DNA from: Fodinibius salicampi
Lineage (GTDB): Bacteria; Bacteroidota; Rhodothermia; Balneolales; Balneolaceae
Length of the DNA stretch: 64,000 nt
Assembly (NCBI RefSeq): GCF_039545095.1
Contig: NZ_BAABRS010000001.1
Location: 372,001 to 436,000, forward strand
Direction of reading: 5' to 3'
Made by a program: the position numbers and the translations under genes. Shown here piece by piece: positions 45,059-55,600 of the stretch (positions are counted from its first letter, which is position 1; each line of letters begins with the position of its first letter). Under the pieces are notes generated by a model. It was given only the letters and a program-made list of their open reading frames with translations, did not search any database and was not told the DNA's origin.

Positions 45059-45964
45059 ATGAATATAAAAGTACTCTCTCTTTTTATCTGTCTGATGGGA
45101 TGGTTCGCATTACCAAGTATTTGTTTAGGCCATTCCAGCCCGGATTCAGTTTCTTATGACCAGCAACTTAGCCATGGTATTGAGGCTTTCTATCAGTCTG
45201 ACTGGAAGGAAGCTTCTACTATATTTGAAAAGTTACAAGAAGTTAATCCTTCCGATGCCCGGGCCTATTTCTTTTATTCAATGATTCCATTTTGGCAGTA
45301 TTATTTTGGAGACCAAAGTCATGGGGCCGCTAACCTATACTTGGAACGTTCAGAAAAAGCCCTCTCAGTCAGTCATAAACAGTTAGAGGATAACTCCCGC
45401 GATACCACTATGATATTAATGCTTAGTGGACTTTATGGTTATCGTAGCCTAATCGCGGCTTCTGAAGAAAATTATAAGACGGCTGTCTCAAGTGGATTAG
45501 ATGGATTTAAATATACCCGAACACTTTTATCGCTCGATAGCAGTGATCCTAAAGCCCTGATAGGTAAGGGGATGTTCTATTATATGATGGGAACAGTACC
45601 GTCTTCGCTTAGGTGGGTTACCAATATGGCCGGTGTAAGCGGTAATATGGAAGAGGGGTTCCGGGCTCTTGAGTCGGCAGCCCGGTCGGATAGTTATGTT
45701 CGGAATGATGCAAAAATGATACTTGCCTATTTATACGAAAGGGAAAATAATTTAAGCAAATCTCTCGAACACCTGCGGGACTTATCTGAAGATTATCCTA
45801 AAAATATAATCTTTCAGTATAATCTCGGTAGAGTTCTTGAGCGGACTGGAAAGGAAGCAATGGCAGAGAAAAGATACCAGTTAGTGGTAGATATGGATAC
45901 TTATTATTTGAAGTCTTTACAGTCTAAAAGTGAAGAACGTTTGGAAGTATTGAGAAATGGATAG
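45059..45964 (+). CDS. exported TPR-repeat protein
   Basis: The start is set at ATG 45059 (301 residues), which gives a clear signal peptide MNIKVLSLFICLMGWFALP ending near CLGHS. The longer frame from 45023 places 12 residues before it. TPR-like repeats lie at ~25-60 (YQSDWKEASTIFEKLQ), ~140-190 and ~210-280, with a last unit FQYNLGRVLERTGKEAMAEK. It is periplasmic and probably a scaffold or partner protein. There is no enzymatic motif. It stands between the symporter and a type IX cargo protein; no functional link is visible. Confidence 0.8.
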   Translation: MNIKVLSLFICLMGWFALPSICLGHSSPDSVSYDQQLSHGIEAFYQSDWKEASTIFEKLQEVNPSDARAYFFYSMIPFWQYYFGDQSHGAANLYLERSEKALSVSHKQLEDNSRDTTMILMLSGLYGYRSLIAASEENYKTAVSSGLDGFKYTRTLLSLDSSDPKALIGKGMFYYMMGTVPSSLRWVTNMAGVSGNMEEGFRALESAARSDSYVRNDAKMILAYLYERENNLSKSLEHLRDLSEDYPKNIIFQYNLGRVLERTGKEAMAEKRYQLVVDMDTYYLKSLQSKSEERLEVLRNG

Positions 45965-46079
45965 ATTTCTTATGAAAGTTTTTATAAAAAGAGTAAAAAG
46001 GTTTTGCATAAGTTTGATTAATAAGTAAAAAAAGTTTAAATATAAATATAGATTCTGGGATGTAAACTGATATTATTAT

Positions 46080-47714
46080 ATGGCAAAAAGGCTACTGCGC
46101 TCCCTTACATTTTTGTGGCTCTTCAGCGTTCTCCTACTTGGAGTTAACGGCCGGGGTATGAGTCAGTCTTTAGGGGATATTGCCTTTGTTGAAGTCAGCA
46201 GCAGTACCAATTCTTTTATTATCGGTATACAGAATGATCTACCGGCTAATACTACCATTTTTTTTACGGATTCAGAATGGGATGGTGAATCATTCAGCAA
46301 TGAAGGGGGGATTATTCGTTGGCAGACAGGAGATGAAGTAATCTCATCAGGAACCATTATTTTTTTTGAAGAAATTAATTCAAATGAGGTAAAAGTTAGT
46401 ACTGGAAGTGCCTATGGATCGGGAATAGATATTCGAAAAGGGGATAGGAGTTTGCTTGCATATACAGGAACTGATTGGCAAATCCCTTCTTCCTTGCTTG
46501 CCGCAAATATTGGTGAATATTCAAATAATAGACAGGAAAAACTGAAGAATACCGATTTATGGGAGCAATTGGAGCGGGATATTGTAAATATGCCCGTTCA
46601 GGTTGCAGACACAAATCAAAATGAACGGATTGATATAAAGGAAGGTATGAAGCTTCTGAGTAATCCGTTTGCCCAGTCCATTTCCGTAGCGGCCTTAAAA
46701 GAGGTGCTTAGGAAGACGGGTTCCGAGTTAAATGGTCATGTCTACATCTGGAATCCGGAATTTGGTAAGAGTAATGGACGATTTGAACCGTTAGCATCTC
46801 AAGAGACGATTGCGCCATTTCAGGCTTTTTGGGTTTATTTTAAGGATGGGAATATTGATGGTTTGCGTTTTAATCGAGCAGAGCTTGTTGCCGGTGAAGT
46901 GGATCAACCGGAGCGGTCAAATAATATCGTGGGGAATCTAAAAATTCAACTCGGAGATGGCGAACAATTTGATCAATATGGGATAGAGTTCAGGAGTGAA
47001 GGAGAAGCTGGGGAAGACGATCTGGACGTATATAAACTGTTTTCTTTACAAAGAAGGGCAATAAATATTTTTAGCACTACGGAAACAAATGATAGGCTTG
47101 CCCGGAATGCTATTCCTCATCGATTGGAAGAACAACTTCAAATTCCATTACTGTTTTCAGCTCCCGAACGTGATAGATTAACATTTAACTGGGAGATTCC
47201 GGATAATTTGCCCCGTGATTGGGATTTTTTACTTCTGGATCGCGAAACAGATCGTGAAATTGATCTAAGAACAACCAATTCCTATTCGTTTGATTTGGAT
47301 GAGATTGATACGGAAAAAAATAATTCAGCTGAGATATCGAATCCTCAGATATTTAAAGATAAGGAGGAGAGGGATGCAAACAGTCGTTTTACTTTGCTTG
47401 TGGGCCCTTCGGGGGCAGGAGATGATGAAATTAATCAGGAGACGACCGAATCTATTCAATTAAAACCCAATTATCCGAATCCCTTTACAAATTCCACAAC
47501 AATACCCTTTGAACTAGCTGAAGAAACCGAGGTTAGCCTGACGGTTTGGAATATGATAGGGCAAAAAGTTGAAACGTTAACAGAGGGACCTCGCGGGGCA
47601 GGTTCTCATGATGATGTCATCTGGAATGCTTCAAATATGCCCAGTGGAATGTATATTATTCGGCTGGAAGCGGATGGAGAAGTTTTTACGAGAAAAGTGA
47701 CCCTGATAAAATAG
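46080..47714 (+). CDS. secreted protein with type IX (Por) sorting domain
   Basis: The protein has 544 residues with an N-terminal signal segment (LTFLWLFSVLLLGVNG). The region ~32-120 is a beta-sandwich of the lamin-tail-like kind (GDIAFVEVSSSTN, TIFFTDSEWD). The C-terminal ~80 residues hold LKPNYPNPFTNSTTIPFEL and end TRKVTLIK, the conserved type A sorting domain (TIGR04183) that directs proteins through the type IX system. The middle part (150-430) is unassigned. It shows that the organism likely has type IX secretion. The cargo's activity is not identifiable. Confidence 0.85.
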   Translation: MAKRLLRSLTFLWLFSVLLLGVNGRGMSQSLGDIAFVEVSSSTNSFIIGIQNDLPANTTIFFTDSEWDGESFSNEGGIIRWQTGDEVISSGTIIFFEEINSNEVKVSTGSAYGSGIDIRKGDRSLLAYTGTDWQIPSSLLAANIGEYSNNRQEKLKNTDLWEQLERDIVNMPVQVADTNQNERIDIKEGMKLLSNPFAQSISVAALKEVLRKTGSELNGHVYIWNPEFGKSNGRFEPLASQETIAPFQAFWVYFKDGNIDGLRFNRAELVAGEVDQPERSNNIVGNLKIQLGDGEQFDQYGIEFRSEGEAGEDDLDVYKLFSLQRRAINIFSTTETNDRLARNAIPHRLEEQLQIPLLFSAPERDRLTFNWEIPDNLPRDWDFLLLDRETDREIDLRTTNSYSFDLDEIDTEKNNSAEISNPQIFKDKEERDANSRFTLLVGPSGAGDDEINQETTESIQLKPNYPNPFTNSTTIPFELAEETEVSLTVWNMIGQKVETLTEGPRGAGSHDDVIWNASNMPSGMYIIRLEADGEVFTRKVTLIK

Positions 47715-47833
47715 CGTTCAGTTAATATAATTATAATTCTTTTTTAGAACTGCTATACATTCTATATTTTATCGAACATTATTGCCATATAAGCTGTTAT
47801 ATAACTTAATTTAAACTAAAATAAACGGAGTAT

Positions 47834-47841
47834 TACCTTTA
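47834..47841 (+). promoter_or_regulatory. -7-like box directly before the aldo/keto reductase start
   Basis: TACCTTTA resembles TAnnTTTG and lies 6 bases before the ATG at 47848. If used, the message would start at or near the ATG and be leaderless. The -33 region is not convincing (TTAA at 47811-47814). Confidence 0.3.
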
Positions 47842-47847
47842 GTACAG

Positions 47848-48666
47848 ATGCAATATAAAAATATACAGGGACTGGATGTGCCCGAAATAGGTCTCGGAAC
47901 CTATAAACTCCATGACAGAGAGTGTGAAAATGTAATTCGAACTGCGCTCGATATAGGGTATCGTCATATTGATACTGCCCAGATGTATAAAAATGAAAGA
48001 GAAATTGGAAAAGCGCTCAGTGTATCCAATGTCCCTCGCGAAGACATTTTTCTAACTACAAAAATTTGGCACACCAATCTCGAATCAGATGATGTACTGC
48101 AGTCTACGGAAGAAAGCCTTAGACAACTGGATACTCCCTATGTAGATTTGCTTCTTATTCACTGGCCTAACAACCAGTATGATTTGAGGGCAACAATTGA
48201 ATCTATGCTGGTATTGCGCGATCAGGGGAAGGCCATGAATATTGGGGTCAGTAATTTTCCTCTCCCACTGTTGAAAAAAGTTAATGAAGAGATCCGTGCC
48301 CCGATCTTTTCTAATCAGGTCGAATTTCATCCCTTTATCGATCAGCTTGATCTGTTGGATTATGCTATCGAGAATGATATTATGCTGACGGCCTATGCTC
48401 CCTTGGCGCAAGGGAAAGTAGCAGAAAATGAAGAGCTTCGGGAAATAGCTAAAAAATATGATAAGTCGGCCGCACAAGTTTCTTTGCGATGGCTTATTGA
48501 GCAGGAAAATGTGGTGGCTATTCCCAAGGCTTCAAGTAAAACGCATCTACAGGAAAATTTTGAGGTTTTTGACTTTTTCCTTGAGGATGATGATTTCGAA
48601 CGTATTGATCAAATGGAAAAATCAATGCGGTTGGTTAATCCCAGCTTTGCTCCCAATTGGGGATAG
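47848..48666 (+). CDS. aldo/keto reductase
   Basis: The protein has 272 residues with a TIM-barrel AKR fold. The catalytic tetrad is visible: Asp in GYRHIDTAQMY, Tyr in the same motif, Lys in TTKIW and His in LLIHWPNN. The NADPH-binding end IPKASSKTHLQENFEVF fits the 2,5-diketo-gluconate reductase or general AKR group. It reduces aldehydes or ketones with NADPH. It stands alone and is convergent with the thioesterase gene across a shared terminator. Confidence 0.93.
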   Translation: MQYKNIQGLDVPEIGLGTYKLHDRECENVIRTALDIGYRHIDTAQMYKNEREIGKALSVSNVPREDIFLTTKIWHTNLESDDVLQSTEESLRQLDTPYVDLLLIHWPNNQYDLRATIESMLVLRDQGKAMNIGVSNFPLPLLKKVNEEIRAPIFSNQVEFHPFIDQLDLLDYAIENDIMLTAYAPLAQGKVAENEELREIAKKYDKSAAQVSLRWLIEQENVVAIPKASSKTHLQENFEVFDFFLEDDDFERIDQMEKSMRLVNPSFAPNWG

Positions 48667-48683
48667 TGAATATTTAAGTTATT

Positions 48684-48720
48684 AAAAGCACATCTCAAAA
48701 AGAGGGATGTGCTTTTTTTA
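48684..48720. terminator. bidirectional terminator between aldo/keto reductase and thioesterase
   Basis: AAAAGCACATC (48684-48694) pairs with GATGTGCTTTT (48706-48716) around an 11-base loop, followed by TTTTA. Its 3' part meets the stop codon of the minus-strand thioesterase (48718-48720), so it mainly serves the plus-strand gene and could also act in reverse. Confidence 0.8.
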
Positions 48721-49443
48721 TTTTGTCTGGGCCAGTACCAATGTTTGTTGGTTTTCCTGGTTACGGATTTCAAAATAACAGCCGCCCTGGTTGTTATCCG
48801 TTGATAGTACAAGAACCGTATCTCCAAGTCCGGCTTCGCCGGTAAATTTAATATCTAAAACGCTTTTTACTTTTTCTTCTGGCAGGCAGGCCAAACCCCA
48901 TTCTATATATCGTACGTTATTAACGTGCTGGTTTAAATCAAGGTCAGACTTTCTAACTGCAAATAATTGAGTTCCTTGAGGATGCTCAATGTTCCTGAAA
49001 TTACCTTCATTAACGGGCAGAACGTGTTCACTTTGTTTCGGAACACTTTCTAGTATTGATTTGGGTATACGCTTTGGCCGACGGCTCTCAATATCTAGTA
49101 TGAGCCAATAACTTAGGGATTTCCCAATAATATTATTCTCGCTATCCAATATCAGGAAATCACGGTGAGCACGCAGTCCGTCACCGCCAGAAGGCCAGGT
49201 TTTAATAGTAATAGTATCTCTCCAATTCGGGAATTCATCCATCTCTATCCGGAGCCGGTGAAGAACCCACGTTAGCTTGTCTTGCTGAAGATCAGTTATA
49301 TCAAATCTTAGTTGCCGAGCATGATTTCCAGCCACCTCCTGAAGCAGTTCGCAAATAGCTGGCAACGTTGCTTTTTGATGAATGTTGACTTCAGAAGCAC
49401 GTATTTTAAAGGACTCTTGGTAGATTAACTTCTCGTTAGCCAT
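48718..49443 (-). CDS. acyl-ACP thioesterase, FatA/FatB-like
   Basis: The protein has 241 residues in two hot-dog folds (PF01643). The first half has TWVLHRLRIEMDEFPNW and the phrase TIKTWPSGGDGLRAHRDF; the second has DLDLNQHVNNVRYIEW, which holds the Asn and His of the catalytic set. It releases free fatty acid from acyl carrier protein, setting chain length. A TACCTTTA box at 49460-49467 (minus strand) lies 16 bases upstream and could be its promoter. The fatty acids could feed the LuxE/LuxC pair or the acyl-CoA synthetase in this window, but no genetic link shows it. Confidence 0.9.
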   Translation of the reverse strand: MANEKLIYQESFKIRASEVNIHQKATLPAICELLQEVAGNHARQLRFDITDLQQDKLTWVLHRLRIEMDEFPNWRDTITIKTWPSGGDGLRAHRDFLILDSENNIIGKSLSYWLILDIESRRPKRIPKSILESVPKQSEHVLPVNEGNFRNIEHPQGTQLFAVRKSDLDLNQHVNNVRYIEWGLACLPEEKVKSVLDIKFTGEAGLGDTVLVLSTDNNQGGCYFEIRNQENQQTLVLAQTK

Positions 49444-49580
49444 ATTTACTCTTTTACTTTAAAGGTAAATAGGAAAGTAAGCGTTTCTACTTTACATCGA
49501 AATAAATAAAGGATAGCAAGTGACATCCATCCTTTTAGCTGCAATTGATAGAGCCTGTGGTAGTTGAAAATCTCTTAACT

Positions 49581-52500
49581 TTATACATTCCAGCCGTTTT
49601 GCCATACACGGCTCCCCCAGCATTTGATATCATCAAGAATTAAATAGATAGCTGGGAGCACTAATAGCGTAACCACGGTTGAAAAAGAAAGTCCGCCGAC
49701 AATGGCCCGTGCCATTGGAAAGTATGGAGGGCCGTCTCCGCCAATTTGAGTGGTGCCAAAGCACAGAGGCAGAAGTCCGAGTACGGTAGTAGCTGCCGTC
49801 ATTAAAATGGGACGCATGCGATCTCTTCCTCCTTTTATGATCGCTTCGAATCGTTCCATTCCACCCATTCGGAGCTGGTGGATGTGATCAATCAGCACAA
49901 TTCCATTATTAACTACGATACCCATCAAAATAAGAATGCCAATCATAGCCATAAATGAAAAAGTAGTACCGGTAACGAAGAAAAACCAGAATACGCCAAC
50001 TACAGCAAAGAAAATGGATGTTATAATACTGGATGGGAAAAGTACCGACTCAAACAGAGAGGCCATTACCAGATAAATTAAAAACATGGCCAACAACATA
50101 TTTATAAGCATTTCATCCATTGCTTCCTGATCTTCCTGGAAGCTGCGTCCCTGGCTCCATCCATAACCAGCCGGGTAATTAATTTGATCGAGAATGGGAA
50201 AGATACGTTCCTGGGCTTCACTCATGGTAATACCATCCAGGTTGATATTGATTCCCAGTGAAGTTTGTTGATCTTCTCTCTGGATACTTCTCGGTCCGGT
50301 GCTAATTTGGTAATCAGCCAGTGAAGCCAGCTTCATGCTTTCATTATCACCCACATTTACGGGCAAATTCATCAGGTCATCAATATTTTTTCGATCGGAT
50401 TCGCGCAGTGCAAGTACGACATCTGTTTCACCCTGATCACCGCGAACGCGCCGCAAATTCATGCCCCTCATCGAGTTCGATACCAAACTTGCAATCTGTT
50501 GACTGGAGACATCCAAATTCCGCGCTCGCTCTCGATCTACAACCACTTGTACTTCTTCCGTTCCGGTTTCGGCCTCCGAACGTACATCCGCGAGACCCGA
50601 TACATCTTCAAGTCGGCGTTTGACTTCAGATGCAAGTTCTGTTAGTACATCTGAAGATTCTCCGATGACAAAAATCCGAAGCTGATCCCCGCCGGTACGA
50701 TCCCGATATTCAAATGAAAGTTCACCGATGGAGAGTTTGGGTAAGTTCTCAACAATTTCTTCTTTTATGGTTTTAACGTCCTTTTTAGCTATGTCATCAT
50801 CGGTAAGTAAAAGGGTTGAAGTAGCATGACCCGGCTCGAAATAAGAGTAGACTGCATCAATCTCAAATGCTTCTTGGTTATCGTAGAGATATTTTTCTAC
50901 CCGTCTTACCGACTGTTCAACGCGCTCGAGAGTATAGGTTTCATTTAAATTATAGTGCAAATATAATTCGCGTGATTCGGAGGAGGGAAACATATCAATA
51001 TTGGTCATATTCATCGGTATGACCACACTGAAAAGAATTCCCAGTATTAAAAATGAAGAGGCATAACGCCTTTTGAGTAAGCTGCTTAATATTCTGGAGT
51101 AAACGCGCTCTATTTTGTCAATATACTTGGTCTGTGAAGTCTGTTCAGGCGCCTTTATTTTGGACGTTAATAATGGAATAACCGTTAGGGAGATAAGCAA
51201 TGAGGCACTCAGGGCCAGAATGATAGTTATGGCCACATGGTAAAGTTGAATAGCAATCATAGAATCTTCACTGATAATATTGGGAAGGAAAACTATGATT
51301 GTAGTAAGAGTACCTGCCGTTACGGCCATCCCAACCTGTTTAACTCCATGCCTGGTAGCTTCTGCTTTATCATCCATCATATGCTGGTTGCGATGGATAT
51401 TCTCGGTTACCACTACTGCGTTATCGACCAGCATTCCAACCGCCAGCATAAGTCCCATCATCGAAAGAATGTTTAGGGAAAGATCCATAAAATAAAGAAG
51501 TCCGAGCGTAACTATCAGTGAGAAGGGGACAGCAAGCGCCACAATTAAGGTAGTGCTGATCCTGCGCAGAAACAGATACAGAATGATAATAGAGAAGAAG
51601 GCTCCCAGGAGACCGGCTTTCAAAAGCTCGGTGAGGGAGCTGATGATACCCGTTGCCTGATTGTGCATCTCGAAAATATTAATTCCCTTCATCTCGGGCA
51701 GTTGGTTGATTTCTCCGATTTCTGCAAGTACACGGTTACCCACCTCAACCGTATTTGCTCCTGACTCTTTGAATACATCCAACCCGATGGCATATTTTTG
51801 ATCCAGATGGCGGCCATACTCTCGTTCTGGACTGCCATATCCAACGGTTGCCACATCATGTAATTGTAAATTATTGGGACCGATTACCAGCTGAGCAAAT
51901 TCATCAGGTTTTGTCATTTCACCAGTGGGACGTACCATATAACGTTTACCGGCTTCGTCAACTTTTCCAGCAGTTACTGAAAAATTACTTTGCCGCAGGG
52001 TCTGTGCCAATTCATTTAAATTGACGTTATGGGCTTCAAGTCGTTCGGGAATAAGTTCAATGCGAATTTGCCGTTTTTCAACTCCATAGAGGTCCACATT
52101 TGCGACTCCCCGTATGCGTTCAATCCGTTGTTTTAAGTTCCTGTTCAACAATTCGTAGGCATTTGATAAATCGCGCTCAGAGGAGAGCCTAAGATTCATC
52201 ATCGGGTTGTCCTGTGCCGAAAACTTATTTATAAAAAAGCGCTCCATATCATCTGGCAACTGGTTACGCACACCGTCGATTTTTTCTTTTATCTCCATCG
52301 CTTTCAGGCTGATATCAGATCCCATTTCAAACTCTACAAAAATACCCGCCTGGTTTTCACTGGATGAAGAATTCATTCTCTTCAGCCCGCTGATGGTAGC
52401 CAGAGCTTCTTCAATGGGCCGTGTAATGGTTCGTTCGACTTCTTCCGGAGTGGAATTGGAGTAGGGTACCGAGACATATGCCCCGGGAAAGGAGATATCC

Positions 52501-52613
52501 GGAAAATATTCCAATGGTACCATACGGCTGGCAATAATCCCGATAACGACAAAACTGATAAATATCATTATTGTTGTTACCGGGCGGCGGAGGGAGAGGT
52601 CTGTGAAGTTCAT
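49581..52613 (-). CDS. RND efflux permease, second of two in the operon
   Basis: The start is set at ATG 52613 (1010 residues, MNFTDLSLRRPVTTIMIF); an earlier ATG overlaps the upstream gene. It is a full AcrB/HAE1-type transporter: 12 membrane segments in two halves, large porter loops, and the proton-relay region GLMLAVGMLVDNAVVVTEN with its paired Asp residues in segment 4. It exports a drug, lipid or metal using the proton gradient. It begins 1 base after the stop of the other permease, so they are co-translated and may form a mixed trimer like MdtBC. There is no TolC-like gene nearby. Confidence 0.93.
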   Translation of the reverse strand: MNFTDLSLRRPVTTIMIFISFVVIGIIASRMVPLEYFPDISFPGAYVSVPYSNSTPEEVERTITRPIEEALATISGLKRMNSSSSENQAGIFVEFEMGSDISLKAMEIKEKIDGVRNQLPDDMERFFINKFSAQDNPMMNLRLSSERDLSNAYELLNRNLKQRIERIRGVANVDLYGVEKRQIRIELIPERLEAHNVNLNELAQTLRQSNFSVTAGKVDEAGKRYMVRPTGEMTKPDEFAQLVIGPNNLQLHDVATVGYGSPEREYGRHLDQKYAIGLDVFKESGANTVEVGNRVLAEIGEINQLPEMKGINIFEMHNQATGIISSLTELLKAGLLGAFFSIIILYLFLRRISTTLIVALAVPFSLIVTLGLLYFMDLSLNILSMMGLMLAVGMLVDNAVVVTENIHRNQHMMDDKAEATRHGVKQVGMAVTAGTLTTIIVFLPNIISEDSMIAIQLYHVAITIILALSASLLISLTVIPLLTSKIKAPEQTSQTKYIDKIERVYSRILSSLLKRRYASSFLILGILFSVVIPMNMTNIDMFPSSESRELYLHYNLNETYTLERVEQSVRRVEKYLYDNQEAFEIDAVYSYFEPGHATSTLLLTDDDIAKKDVKTIKEEIVENLPKLSIGELSFEYRDRTGGDQLRIFVIGESSDVLTELASEVKRRLEDVSGLADVRSEAETGTEEVQVVVDRERARNLDVSSQQIASLVSNSMRGMNLRRVRGDQGETDVVLALRESDRKNIDDLMNLPVNVGDNESMKLASLADYQISTGPRSIQREDQQTSLGININLDGITMSEAQERIFPILDQINYPAGYGWSQGRSFQEDQEAMDEMLINMLLAMFLIYLVMASLFESVLFPSSIITSIFFAVVGVFWFFFVTGTTFSFMAMIGILILMGIVVNNGIVLIDHIHQLRMGGMERFEAIIKGGRDRMRPILMTAATTVLGLLPLCFGTTQIGGDGPPYFPMARAIVGGLSFSTVVTLLVLPAIYLILDDIKCWGSRVWQNGWNV

Positions 52614-52614
52614 T

Positions 52615-55600
52615 TTAATCCCCCTGATCTTTTTGAATAGATTCATTCCCGGCAACAGCGGGTTGTTTGTATACTTTGCGATCCATAATCGCGTACATTA
52701 CCGGAATAACTACCAGCGTTAAAAGAGTAGAAATCACTAGACCGGCAATGACCGTTATTGCCATAGGCGCACGAAGCTCAGCGCCATCTCCTATACCGAT
52801 AGCCAATGGCAACAGGCCAAGGGTAGTAGTCAGGGTAGTCATTAAAATGGGGCGAAGTCTTGATTTTCCTCCCTCGAGAATAGCCTTGATCTTTGCCATT
52901 CCGCGCTCGCGGTATTGGTTGATTAAATCAATGAGTACAATAGCATTATTTACCACTATTCCGGCCAGTAGAATAAGACCGATAAATACTACCACGCTAA
53001 TGGTTGAACCGGTTATCCAAAGCCCCAAGATGGCACCCACAAGCGCCAAAGGAATCGTAAACAGGATGATAAAAGGGTGCAAAAGTGATTCGAATTGTGA
53101 AGCCATTACCAGGTAAACCAGAAATACGGCCAGTGAGAGTGCGAATAGGAGAGATTCGAAAGAATTTGTCATCTCTTCATTTTGTCCACTTACTTGGGCC
53201 TGAATACCGGTCGGCATCACTGTTTGATTGATGATGCTACGGATATCTTCAGCAGCTGTGGAAAGATCTCCATAGTTTAAATTAGCGGAAATAACCGCTA
53301 CACGCTGTTGGGCCGTGCGCCGTATCTCGCTTGGACCTGTAGCTCTTTTGATTTCAGCAATACTTGCAAGTGGTATCGGGGAGCTGCTGTTGGGATTGAT
53401 AATCAGGTTTTGTATATCAGTAGCGGATGAGCGATCCTGCTCTTTGGCGCGTACGAGGACATCAATTTTTTGATCTCTCCATGAATAACGAGTAGCAACA
53501 TCGCCGCGTACTTTGCTTACTACGAGATCTGCCACTTCATGGACTTGTAGTCCCAATGCTGCTGCTTTGGATCGGTCAAAGGTGATCTGTATTTCAGGAT
53601 TGCCATGTTCCATAGTTGATTTGATATCGGTAAATCGAGAATTATCCGATATTCTTTGGACCATTTGATCACTGACTTTTTTAAGGTCGTCCAGATTGTA
53701 CCCGGAAATTTCCACTTCAACAGGTGTATCAAATGTAAACAGGGCAGGGCGGGAGAATTTATATTCTAGTCCCGGAATACGCTGAAGATCGGTTCGAATT
53801 TCCCCCATAGTGCTCTCTTCAAGCGTTCGTCCCGCTCCACTTGTCAGGGCAACGTTGAGTTCCCCCCAGTTTTCACCGCCCTGGTTGGGATTAGCATCCA
53901 TTTTATTGCCCGTACCGGCTACGGCAAAGGTTGTATTTATGGAAGAAACATTTCCGGCCGTTTGCTGAATTTTTTGAAGGGCACGGTCGGTTTGTTCTAT
54001 CGGAGTACCGGGCGGCAGCTGGAATTCCACGTTAAATTCCCCCTGTGATAATGAAGGGATAAGTTCCATTCCCAGCTGAGGAACCAGCATTAAACTTCCT
54101 ATCAATGACATGAAGGCAAAGGAAAGAACCATAAATCGGTGACGAAGGGACCAGCTTAAAAGGGCAGGATATCGATCTTCAATGGAGGTGAATCCTTTGT
54201 CAAAAAGGTTGAGGAGCGGATTAAGCACAAACATGATGCCCTTGCTAATGGCGTGTATCAATTTGCTGATTATTCCAACAAAGAAGGTGGGAACTGTTTC
54301 GAATATGAAGATTCGGGCTTTGCGCATCCAGCGCCCCACCTTTGTTTTGGGTTCTCGCAATTCCGGCTTTTCAATCTCCGTTTTTTCGCGTCCCGCCAGT
54401 GAGGAAAGCATTGGAATAAGGGTAATGGCAACGACCAGCGAAGCAAGCAGTGAAAAGGTGACCGTAAGGGCCTGGTCGCGGAATAATTGTCCCGCAATGC
54501 CGTGAACAAAAACGAGTGGAAAGAATACTGCTATGGTTGTAAGCGTAGAAGCAATTACAGCTGTACCAACTTCACCGGCTCCATCCCGGGCGGCCTGAAG
54601 GGGTGTTTTCCCCATATCCCGGTGACGTGATATATTTTCAAGTACCACAATAGAGTTATCGACCAGCAGGCCTATGCCTAATGCAATACCGCCAAGGGAC
54701 ATAATATTCAAGGTGATATCATTGCCATACATAAGATTGAATGTGGCGATGACTGAAACAGGAATAGACAGTGATATGATGACGGTGGCCCAGAAGTTGC
54801 GGAGGAATAGGTATAATATTATGATTGCTAAAATACCTCCGATAATCCCCGCATCCACTACTTCGTTGACAGCAGAAGAAATAAAAGTAGACTGGTCATA
54901 TACCTTGGTAACAGCCATTCCCTCGGGTAGACGTTGTGCTACGTTTTCCATCTTTAATTTAACATTTTCAGCCACATTGACCGTATTGGCATCTCCCTCC
55001 TTATAAATAGCGATTTCAACCGCTTCCTGACCATTAAGCCGGGTAATGGCCTCCCGTTCCTTATATCCCTGGCTGATTTCTGCCAGATCTTTGAGATATA
55101 CCGGGCTGCCTTCTTGAGTAGTTATGACTACATTACGAATGTCATCAACCGTTTGGAACTGGTTGAGTGTACGCACCAGGTATTGTTGGGTCCCTTCCTC
55201 CAGTCGTCCACCGGAAAGGTTTACATTTTCAGCTCCGAGGACCTGCGTGATCTGTTGCATTGGAATATTCAGATGGGCAAGCCGGTATTGATTTACAGCA
55301 ACCTGGATTTCTTCCTCCAGTCCCCCGCTTATTTTAATAGAGGCTACGCCCTGGGCTGCCTGCAGATCTTTCTTAATCTGATCGTCGGCAAAGCGTCGAA
55401 GTCTCTTGAGTTTGTTGATATTATATTCCGATTGCTGTTGATCCTGGTAAGTGGCATAGTTGACTTCAGGATTTCGTTCCGACTGTGAATCCTCAATAAA
55501 GAAAGCATATCGTATAATAGGATCGAGCGTAGGGTCAAACCGGAGGATAACCGGCCGACCCACTTCGAGCGGAAGTTGCAGGGCGTCAAGCTTTTCACGA

